In this document: one piece after another, positions 1-5,878 of the stretch
Position numbering within the stretch: position 1 is the stretch's first letter
Layout: the number at the start of each line of letters is the position of its first letter
Source of the DNA: CAYPUT01 sp046541715
GTDB taxonomy: Bacteria > Spirochaetota > Spirochaetia > DSM-27196 > PWMO01
NCBI GenBank assembly: GCA_046541715.1
Contig: JBKHCS010000159.1
Coordinates: 1 to 5,878 of the forward strand
Reading direction: 5' to 3'
DNA length: 5,878 nt
Program-made: the position numbers and the translations under genes
Notes under the pieces: model-generated
The model's input: the letters and a program-made list of their open reading frames with translations, nothing else
Told to the model about the DNA's origin: nothing
The model's database searches: none

Positions 1-919
1 GTTTTCGCTTACCCCGGAGATCGCCGGGGCCTTCGCCTGGTCCGACGGCGACGCCCGGGTACGCTTTACGCCGGTGGCTCCCTATGCTCCGGGGACGGAC
101 TATGAGGCGCGCCTGGAATCGGATGCCACCGACACCTCGGGAAACGCGCTAGTCGGCTCGGTAGTCGTCGGGTTCCGTTTTCCGGCGGAGGAGGAGATAG
201 AGGTCGTCTCGGTGGAACGCGTTTCCGACGGCGCGACGCTTTCGGAGGAGTCGGTCACCTTCTTGAACCCCCTTGACGTCGAGAAGGACGACCGGTTTCG
301 CGTTACCTTCAACCGGAGCGTGCCGGTCGAAAGGCGCCCCGGGATCCTCGGGATTACGCCCTCGGTGTCGGAGCAGCCGACCTGGGAGGGAGACGGGAGT
401 AGCGTCCTCCTTACCCCCGGGGAGGCGATGGTGTGGATGGAAGTCTACGAGCTGGAGGCAGTCGAGGGGCGTTACCGGTTCCGGATAACCGGGGAGGGGT
501 CCCGGCCTCCGCTCGTCGAGGCTGCCTACTTCACCCCGACCCTTTCCGGGGGTTCCTTCGCCCTCTTGTCCCTCGGGGACAACGTGGATTTTGTGACTTC
601 GAGCGACGCCGCCGTCGACATCATCGTTTCCCACTCGGTGGAGACAACACTCTTCCTCGCCTCGGCAATGGAGGCGGTGGACATCGGCGTCTCTCAAGGT
701 GCCCCGATAAGCTTCTCGACCCGGGATGTGGAGCTCCGAGGCGAACATCCCCTCCGGGGCGCTCTTCCCCCGGGCAGGACCGCTATTCGGCTTCTGCTCT
801 CGGTCGACGCCGACGTGCCGGGTGGCGGCATCGTAACCCTCAGGATGGGCAGCGAGCTGAAAGATAGTCGGTCCAACAGCCTCCCGGAAGAGTGGAGCCT
901 GGAAGTAAACGGATTCTAA
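1..919 (+). CDS. Ig-like (Big_5/SbsA-type) domain protein, 3' part
   Basis: The reading frame is open from the left edge (first full codon at position 2) to TAA at 917-919, giving the last 305 residues; the true start and any signal peptide lie upstream. A GTG at 74 is in frame but falls inside a domain, so it is not the start. Residues 1-60 look like the second half of a Big_5/SbsA Ig-like domain: a strand ending in FTP, then APGTDY, then a D-x-x-GNAL turn and a final strand. Residues about 66-166 look like a second Ig-like unit (RFRVTFNRSV, then an ITPS strand, a W-x-GDGSSVLLTP segment, and YRFRITGEG). Residues about 170-305 are beta-rich and end in a degenerate D-S-x-SNSLPEEW version of the same motif, probably a third unit. 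No membrane helix or catalytic motif is visible. Such domains are known from secreted or surface-anchored proteins, so a periplasmic or outer-surface location is inferred. The stop codon overlaps the start of the downstream RND permease by one base, implying a shared operon. The specific function is unknown; a structural or accessory part of the pump, or an unrelated envelope protein, are both possible. Confidence 0.85.
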   Translation, partial: FSLTPEIAGAFAWSDGDARVRFTPVAPYAPGTDYEARLESDATDTSGNALVGSVVVGFRFPAEEEIEVVSVERVSDGATLSEESVTFLNPLDVEKDDRFRVTFNRSVPVERRPGILGITPSVSEQPTWEGDGSSVLLTPGEAMVWMEVYELEAVEGRYRFRITGEGSRPPLVEAAYFTPTLSGGSFALLSLGDNVDFVTSSDAAVDIIVSHSVETTLFLASAMEAVDIGVSQGAPISFSTRDVELRGEHPLRGALPPGRTAIRLLLSVDADVPGGGIVTLRMGSELKDSRSNSLPEEWSLEVNGF

Positions 920-921
920 TG
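901..921 (+). promoter_or_regulatory. TAATG stop/start junction with weak upstream GGAAG
   Basis: The TAA (917-919) of the Ig-like gene shares its last A with the ATG (919-921) of the first permease. A purine-rich GGAAG at 901-905 lies about 13 bases before the ATG, rather far for a good Shine-Dalgarno site. The sequence therefore favours termination-reinitiation coupling over independent initiation. That is an inference; the overlap is directly visible. Confidence 0.75.
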
Positions 922-3870
922 AGAAAGCTCATCGGCGTTGCCACGGCCCATCCGGTATCGGTGATTGCCCTTTGGGCCGTTGTGGTCGTCTTCGGACTCG
1001 TGGCCCTCGCGGGGCTTCCGGTGGATCTTCTGCCGACCATCGCCCTCCCCCGGGTGATAGTCGTGACCGAGTACGGCAGCCTTCCCCCGGAAGAGATGGA
1101 GCAGCTGGTGACGGTCCCCCTCGAAGACGCCCTGGCGTCGGTTTCGGGAACGCGCCGGATCGAGTCGACGACCAAGGAGGGAATCTCTTCGATAGAGCTC
1201 GCCTTCGACTGGGATGCCGATCTTTCGGTGGCGTCCCTGGAGGCACGGGAACAGATCGACCGGGTCTACCCTTCGTTGCCCGCCGGGAGTGCAAAGCCGA
1301 TTGCGGCAACACGGAACGTCGGCCGGGGCGCCCTCCTGCAGATCGTCGCGGTGCCCCAAGAAGACCGGAGCGTCGCCTTCATAAGCGAAACGGTCTCTTC
1401 CCTTGTGGCGGCCAGGCTTCGTCAGATCCCCGGGGTCGGCAGGGTACAGATCCAGGGCCGGCGCCGAAGAGAGGTTCAGGTAGAGGTGGACCTCCCCCGG
1501 CTCCGGGTAGCCGGTCTGTCCCTCGGCGAGGTCACCCGGACGGTCGGGGAATCGGTCTACGAGCTTCCCGCCGGCAGCTACGAGGACGGCTCGATCGAGC
1601 GGGTGGTAAAAATTACCACCGGCGTCGAAACCGTTGAGGAGCTCCGCCGTATACCGCTCCCGGTCCCCGGGGGGGCACTCCGTCTGTCGTACGTCGCAGA
1701 GGTGCGCATGGGCGAAGCGGAGGCGACCTCGCTCTTTCTCTCAGACGCCCGGGGGGCTCTGGGTCTTGCGGTCTACCCGAGTCCGGGGTCCGGCGCCTTG
1801 GCGGTCTCCCGGGAGGTGCGGAGGGCCCTCGGGGAGTTGGCCGCCGAGGTTGGCCGGGAAATGGAGCTGCGCATAGTCGCCGACGGGGCCGAAGAGATCC
1901 GGCTGGCCCTGGCGGGGTTGGCGATCGCCGCAGCTATCGGAGCTCTCGCGGCGTTGCTGGTGCTCCACCGCGCCTTTCGGTCCCTCCTCCCTGCGACGCT
2001 CGCGATAGCGGCGCTCCCGATTTCCGCCGCGGGAACCTTCCTCGTTCTCCATTTAGCCGGCATGTCGATAAACGTTATCTCCCTTTCCGGGATCGCCATA
2101 GGCATCGGCATGGTGGTGGATAACAACGTGGTCGTGCTGGAGAACCTTCGTCGCCGAGGCGCCGGGACTGCGGAAGAGGTCGCCGAAGCGACCGCGGAGA
2201 TGGGCACCTCTACACTTGCGGGGACAGCGACGACCCTACTGGTCTTTCTACCGATCGTTTTTGTTCCCGGCGTCGTCGGGCTTCTGTTCCGTGACCTCGC
2301 GGTGTCGGTTTCCCTACTCCTTGCGTTCTCACTCCCGGTGTCGTTGACCATGACGCCGGCCTTGGTCATGGTCGCCGGGACCGCTTCCATCGAAAAGCCG
2401 ACCGCCCCGGCACGCTTCGGTCTGCTGCGCCGGTGTCTCGACACAGTACTCCGTCGACCGGCTCTCGCCGTCGGGACGTATTTTCTCCTGGTGGCGGCGG
2501 CCGCTCTGCTCTTCGTTTTGCTCCCCCGAGAGCTCGCCCCCGAGAGGGCGAGCGACCGGTTCGCCGTCGAGCTGACCCTCCCTCCAGGGACTTCCTACGA
2601 GAAAGTCCGGGAAGTCGCCCGGCTATTGGATGCAGAGCTGGGTAGCGTCCCGGGCATCGCCGGTCGCTTCTTCTACGCGGGTTACGAAGACGACGCTCCT
2701 TTGGAGCGAGGAGCCCCGGAAAGCGAGCTCCGTTATCTCCGGGGAACGCTGGTGATGGAGGAGCCCACCGTCGACCCGCCGGCCCTCGGTTTGGAGAGGG
2801 GGAGGGCGGGCTTTTCGGAGCTGAGTCTGAGTCCACCGGTCGACGGACTCTCGGCGGCCCTTGGTGCAGGCGAAGAACGTTTTGTGGAAATCCGCTCCCC
2901 GACCCGGAGCGAGGCGGAGGCCCAGGCGGAGCGCTTCGCCGAAACGGCAGTCGGTGCGGGTGTGGAAGAGGCGAGCCGGCGAATGGGGCATCGGTTGATT
3001 CTCGACGCGGAAGCCGGGGCCCTGGCGGGGGTAACGGCGGAGGCGGTGCTTTCGACCCTGTCGAACGCGGTCCGGGGAACCGTGGCGGCTCAGCTCCCCA
3101 CGGAGACGGAGAGGGTGGATATCCGGGTTCGGCTTAGAGAAGGGGATGCCGGGAGCATCGGTTCCCTAGAACGGGTGGCGATAGCCGGCAGCGACGGACA
3201 GGTGGAGCTTTCGAGCCTTGGTCACTTCGAACTGACGAGGGTTGCCGAGACCATTCGGCGAGTCGACAGACAGCCCGCGGCCCGGGTCCGACTGCAGTCC
3301 CCGGAACCGGGGATTGTTGCCCGAGTCCCGGAAGGAGGCCGAATACTCGGCGCAAGCGCCTTGGAGGCGGCTGCCCGGGAAATCGGCGTGGTCTTCGCCT
3401 TGGCGTTACTGTTGATGTACCTCTTACTCGGCGCGCAGTTTGAATCCTTCCTCGCTCCCCTCGGAATCCTCGCGATGATTCCGGTGGGCCTCACCGGATC
3501 CTTAGCGCTTGTCGCCGCAATGGGGATGACGATCAACGTCTCGAGCGTGCTCGGAGTGCTCGTTCTCTTCGGAACCTCGGTCAACGCGACCATCCTGCTT
3601 ACCGACGCGTATCGCCGTCGCCCCGGAGCGATCGCCGCGGTAACGATAGAGCGGGCGCCTGCGGTGCTGATAACCTCGGTTACCACCGTCGTCGCCTTGC
3701 TTCCCCTGGTGTGTCTGCCTCTCCCCGGGGGGGAGCTCCAGGCGAACACCGCCGCGCCGGTATTGGGGGGGCTGATCGCGAGTAGCTTCGCAACCCTCGT
3801 CCTCTACCCCGGCTTGTACTCGCTCGGCCGAAGGCACCGGCGCCCCGCTGTCCCCGAGTTGCCGCCGTGA
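919..3870 (+). CDS. RND-family efflux permease (HAE-1/AcrB-like), complete
   Basis: This is a 983-residue inner-membrane, proton-driven efflux permease, expected to work with a periplasmic adaptor and an outer-membrane channel. The ATG at 919 is chosen over an in-frame GTG at 892 because MRKLIGVATAHPVSV matches the usual family N-terminus; a weak GGAAG lies at 901-905 and coupling to the preceding stop is likely. Visible layout: TM1 about 12-32, then the hallmark LPVDLLP (33-39) and EYGSLPPEEME (51-61); porter/docking region to about 325, including PGVGRVQIQG (171-180); TM2-TM6 about 328-485; TM7 about 515-536; second periplasmic region 537-820 with LPPGTSYE (554-561); TM8-TM12 about 821-967, with GAQFESF (838-844). 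TM4 carries VVDNNVVVLEN (399-409). By motif alignment D401 matches AcrB D407, while N402 replaces D408. In TM10, N889 replaces K940. R912 and T919 line up with R971 and T978. Length is somewhat below AcrB (1049), with shorter periplasmic loops. The substrate (drug, lipid or other) cannot be told from sequence. It is the middle gene of a coupled trio, overlapping a second RND gene by 4 bp. Confidence 0.95.
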   Translation: MRKLIGVATAHPVSVIALWAVVVVFGLVALAGLPVDLLPTIALPRVIVVTEYGSLPPEEMEQLVTVPLEDALASVSGTRRIESTTKEGISSIELAFDWDADLSVASLEAREQIDRVYPSLPAGSAKPIAATRNVGRGALLQIVAVPQEDRSVAFISETVSSLVAARLRQIPGVGRVQIQGRRRREVQVEVDLPRLRVAGLSLGEVTRTVGESVYELPAGSYEDGSIERVVKITTGVETVEELRRIPLPVPGGALRLSYVAEVRMGEAEATSLFLSDARGALGLAVYPSPGSGALAVSREVRRALGELAAEVGREMELRIVADGAEEIRLALAGLAIAAAIGALAALLVLHRAFRSLLPATLAIAALPISAAGTFLVLHLAGMSINVISLSGIAIGIGMVVDNNVVVLENLRRRGAGTAEEVAEATAEMGTSTLAGTATTLLVFLPIVFVPGVVGLLFRDLAVSVSLLLAFSLPVSLTMTPALVMVAGTASIEKPTAPARFGLLRRCLDTVLRRPALAVGTYFLLVAAAALLFVLLPRELAPERASDRFAVELTLPPGTSYEKVREVARLLDAELGSVPGIAGRFFYAGYEDDAPLERGAPESELRYLRGTLVMEEPTVDPPALGLERGRAGFSELSLSPPVDGLSAALGAGEERFVEIRSPTRSEAEAQAERFAETAVGAGVEEASRRMGHRLILDAEAGALAGVTAEAVLSTLSNAVRGTVAAQLPTETERVDIRVRLREGDAGSIGSLERVAIAGSDGQVELSSLGHFELTRVAETIRRVDRQPAARVRLQSPEPGIVARVPEGGRILGASALEAAAREIGVVFALALLLMYLLLGAQFESFLAPLGILAMIPVGLTGSLALVAAMGMTINVSSVLGVLVLFGTSVNATILLTDAYRRRPGAIAAVTIERAPAVLITSVTTVVALLPLVCLPLPGGELQANTAAPVLGGLIASSFATLVLYPGLYSLGRRHRRPAVPELPP
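1602..1620. repeat. Perfect 8-bp inverted repeat, 3-base loop, inside first permease gene
   Basis: GGTGGTAA (1602-1609) and TTACCACC (1613-1620) are exact reverse complements around AAA. It lies fully inside the permease coding region (about residues 229-234, VVKITT), in a local A/T-rich patch of otherwise GC-rich DNA. It could form a small RNA hairpin or be a chance palindrome; no T-run follows, so it is not an intrinsic terminator. Confidence 0.5.
3298..3313. repeat. Perfect 7-bp inverted repeat, 2-base spacer, inside first permease gene
   Basis: TCCCCGG (3298-3304) and CCGGGGA (3307-3313) are exact reverse complements separated by AA. A two-base loop is too tight for a full RNA hairpin. 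In GC-rich coding DNA (residues about 794-799, SPEPGI) this may well be chance. No function is claimed. Confidence 0.35.
3867..3870 (+). promoter_or_regulatory. GTGA stop/start overlap between the two permeases
   Basis: The GTG start (3867-3869) of the second permease overlaps the TGA stop (3868-3870) of the first by four bases. The preceding bases (CCCCGAGTTGCCGCC) hold no convincing Shine-Dalgarno sequence. The second permease is thus probably translated by ribosomes finishing the first, which would link their amounts. Confidence 0.75.
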
Positions 3871-5878
3871 TCCGGCCACTACGACGGCTCTTTACCTTTG
3901 CCGCTCTCCTCCTCCTTTTATTCCCCCCGGCAGCGCGCGTACCCCTTGGCTTTCTCCCCGGTGGGGTAAGCCCCGTCGTCTCGGTGACCGTCGAGCTCAA
4001 AGGCTCCTTCGCCGAGACTGTCGAGACGACCATCACCCTTCCTTTAGAAGAAGAGCTCCACGAGCTCCCGGGACTCAAAAAAATGAGCTCGGTTAGCGAA
4101 TCCGAGGAGAGCCGGGTGATCCTCTTTTTCGACGAAGGGACCCCACCGGAGGCTGCGTACCTGGCGGTCCGGGAGGCGGTCGACCGGGCCTCGATCCGCT
4201 TTCCGGAGAACGCCCAGCGGCCCCGCATCGATCAGAGCGATCCCTCGGCGCGACCGGTCTTCGTGGTCGCCATGCCACCGGCCGAGGAGGAGGAGCTGCG
4301 CCGGCGCTTCGAACATATCGAGGGCGTGGGAACCGTGGCGGTAGGCGGCGGAGCCCGGAGGGAGCTTCTGATACGTCCGGACGGCGGGAGACTGGCGGCC
4401 GCAGGGAGCTCCATTCCGGAATTGGCCGGCCGGCTGCAGGCCGTCGGTGTCGTCGGGAGCTTCCACCCTAGGAACGACCCACCGCTGATGGTCGACACCA
4501 GGGCGCGACGGGTCCAGGAGTTCCGGGGGATCCTTCTTGCCCCGGGGCTCCCGCTGTCCGGGGTTGCACGGGTTACCGTTTCGAGCGCCGAGGGGAAAAG
4601 CCTGAGCCGGATAAACGGTAGGTCCACATCGGTGGTCACCGTTACGCCGGCAGGCGGCGCCAACGAAGTTGCCCTCTGTCGCCGGTTGCGACGGCTGACC
4701 GCATCCATCGCAGAAGCCGAAGTGCTCTACGACTACGGGAGCCGGGTGGAAGAGGCCCTTTCCGAAGCGGCGACGGCCCTGGTAATCGGGGCGGCGGCCG
4801 TCGCGGTGGCCACGCTCCTGTTTCTCCGGAAGCCGGGCTCCGCCGCCGCGGTGGCCGGCACCATCCCTTTTTGCGCTCTGGTTTCCCTGTCCCTGCTGTC
4901 GCTCCTCGGGATGGAGCTCGACGTCATGAGCCTTGCCGGGATCGCGGTTGGGGTGGGCCTGGTTGTTGACGCCGGTATCGTCTACGTGGAGTTCTCCGAC
5001 CGCACCGCCGGGGATTATCTCCGGGCCGCGCGGGAGGCTCGCTCCCCGATTCTGTTGGGGGGCCTCACGACGGTCGTCGTGTTTCTGCCTCTTGTCTTCG
5101 CTCCGCCCGGCGTCACCTCCCAATTCTCGGGCCTCGCGGTGGCAATAGTGGCCTCCGTCGGCGCCTCGCTTCTCTACGTCTTCGGACTCTTGCCCGCGCT
5201 GCTAACCCAGGACCACCGAGGGGCCGGGAACCCAGGGCAGGAGATCCCAGGGGCCGGCGGCGAGTCCTCGGCGGAGCAAAGCCCCATCCCCGGCTGGTTC
5301 ATCCGCGCCTTCCGACGGATGGTTAACGCCCGCCGTTGGACCCGTATTCCGATCTCCTTAGCGGCCCTCGTGGCGCCGTTTCTCCTCCTATCGCTTCCCC
5401 GGGACGCCGGGACCGCCTTGGATGACGGCCTACTCCGGGTAACCCTCGAATATCCCGCGGCGACTACGTCGAGGGCAGTCGAGGCCGACGCCGGACGCCT
5501 GGAGCAAGCGCTGCTTACCCATTCCGCCGTCCGGCGGGTGACGGCCACCTTCGAGGACGAGCGGGCCCGCTTCGAGATCGCCTGCGGGGAGTGCCGCCGG
5601 GTGCGCAACTATCTCGACGGAGAAGCCGAAAAGGGGCATCTCTCGGGGTTTCTCTTCTTCCCCGACGATACCCCCGGCGAGGTACGGATTCCGGTCATCA
5701 TCACCGCGGAGAGTCAGACGGATGCCCGGGATGCGGCGGGGGATGTCGCCCAGGGCGCCGATGCGCTGGTGACCGCCCGGGGGGTGGTCTTTCACTTCAA
5801 GGAGAGTCCCGACGCGGCGGTCGTGAGGGTCGATCTTGCCTCGGCGCGGCTATCGGGGGTAGGCCCCCGGCTCCCGGC
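3867..5878 (+). CDS. Second, divergent RND-family permease, 3'-truncated by window
   Basis: The frame is open from GTG at 3867 to the right edge (670 codons plus 2 bases) with no stop. The GTG overlaps the previous TGA as GTGA; the next in-frame ATG (4084) would delete TM1 and conserved porter sequence, so GTG is preferred. Homology to the upstream permease is visible throughout: a short hydrophobic TM1 (7-19), VPLGFLPGG in place of LPVDLLP, TLPLEEELHELPG matching VPLEDALASVSG, EGVGTVAVGGG matching the PGVG motif, TM2-TM6 about 304-446 and TM7 about 494-511. The second periplasmic region follows, up to FHFKESPDAAVVRVDLAS near the edge. TM4 reads VVDAGIVYVEF, with D368 followed by A369 where AcrB has D407-D408. 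TM4 comes 33 residues earlier than in the upstream copy, partly because about 10 residues are missing before the GVG motif. A Gly/Pro-rich linker (449-476) joins TM6 to TM7, and a CGEC (573-576) lies in the second porter region. TM8-TM12, with the other proton-relay positions, are outside the window. It is probably a partner or specialised RND subunit; whether it is an active transporter is uncertain. Confidence 0.9.
   Translation, partial: MIRPLRRLFTFAALLLLLFPPAARVPLGFLPGGVSPVVSVTVELKGSFAETVETTITLPLEEELHELPGLKKMSSVSESEESRVILFFDEGTPPEAAYLAVREAVDRASIRFPENAQRPRIDQSDPSARPVFVVAMPPAEEEELRRRFEHIEGVGTVAVGGGARRELLIRPDGGRLAAAGSSIPELAGRLQAVGVVGSFHPRNDPPLMVDTRARRVQEFRGILLAPGLPLSGVARVTVSSAEGKSLSRINGRSTSVVTVTPAGGANEVALCRRLRRLTASIAEAEVLYDYGSRVEEALSEAATALVIGAAAVAVATLLFLRKPGSAAAVAGTIPFCALVSLSLLSLLGMELDVMSLAGIAVGVGLVVDAGIVYVEFSDRTAGDYLRAAREARSPILLGGLTTVVVFLPLVFAPPGVTSQFSGLAVAIVASVGASLLYVFGLLPALLTQDHRGAGNPGQEIPGAGGESSAEQSPIPGWFIRAFRRMVNARRWTRIPISLAALVAPFLLLSLPRDAGTALDDGLLRVTLEYPAATTSRAVEADAGRLEQALLTHSAVRRVTATFEDERARFEIACGECRRVRNYLDGEAEKGHLSGFLFFPDDTPGEVRIPVIITAESQTDARDAAGDVAQGADALVTARGVVFHFKESPDAAVVRVDLASARLSGVGPRLP

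Noticed and set aside
149..748. Antisense 199-codon frame opposite the Ig-like gene
   Set aside because: Low-complexity Arg/Gly/His-rich translation without motifs; the + frame has Ig-like strands and turns and runs to a stop that meets the permease start.
892..918. Earlier GTG start for the first permease
   Set aside because: It would add nine residues not typical of the family, with GGAAG only one base upstream, too close to serve as a ribosome binding site. The ATG at 919 gives the expected N-terminus.
972..1637. Overlapping + strand 221-codon frame inside the first permease
   Set aside because: Gly/Arg/Pro-rich out-of-frame shadow; the permease frame carries all conserved family motifs here.
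1773..2444. Antisense 223-codon frame opposite the first permease
   Set aside because: Ser/Ala/Arg-rich shadow of the TM2-TM6 region; no start signal or domain.
1664..3733. Repeated TCCCCGGGGGGG tracts (1664-1675 and 3722-3733) as possible phase-variation or frameshift sites
   Set aside because: Both encode Pro-Gly-Gly in frame and the reading frame is intact through each. G7 runs are not surprising in such GC-rich DNA and no alternative frame product makes sense.
3957..3975. CCCC/GGGG-rich possible stem near the start of the second permease, as a terminator or attenuator
   Set aside because: It lies inside the coding region, pairing is imperfect and no T-run follows.
4044..5123. Long antisense reading frame (359 codons, - strand) opposite the second permease
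   Set aside because: Its product is rich in Arg, Gly, Pro and His with no recognisable domain, while the + strand frame shows clear RND motifs throughout. Long antisense frames are common in GC-rich coding DNA.

Overview
This is a GC-rich window (roughly 60-65% by eye, with strongly G/C-ending codons) from a diderm, Gram-negative-type bacterium. Envelope-spanning RND efflux pumps and the gene-dense layout without spacers support that. I cannot fix the phylum from sequence alone. A high-GC spirochaete or another non-proteobacterial diderm is a guess, because the pump proteins are of the general HAE-1 (AcrB-like) type but look distant from the proteobacterial AcrB/MdtBC proteins.

The window is coding from end to end on the + strand, with three genes in one tight operon. 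(1) Positions 1-919 hold the 3' end of a gene for an extracytoplasmic protein built from Ig-like (Big_5/SbsA-type) beta-sandwich domains; its start lies upstream. (2) Positions 919-3870 hold a complete 983-residue RND-family inner-membrane permease with the full 12-helix layout. (3) Positions 3867-5878 hold a second, more divergent RND permease that runs off the right edge after about 670 residues. The genes overlap by 1 bp (TAATG) and by 4 bp (GTGA), so they are almost certainly co-transcribed and translationally coupled. No internal promoter, terminator, RNA gene, mobile element or CRISPR array is visible, and there is no intergenic stretch to hold one.

Inferred biology: two unequal RND permeases made from one message suggest a heteromeric or functionally divided pump, by analogy with MdtB/MdtC. 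The first copy keeps much of the membrane proton-relay layout, but with Asn in place of one TM4 Asp and of the TM10 Lys. The second copy has a shortened N-terminus, a compact porter region and an Asp-Ala in TM4, so it may be an accessory or specialised subunit. The usual periplasmic adaptor (HlyD/AcrA-type) and TolC-type channel are not in the window. What sits next to the permeases instead is an Ig-like-domain protein, the most unusual part of the context.
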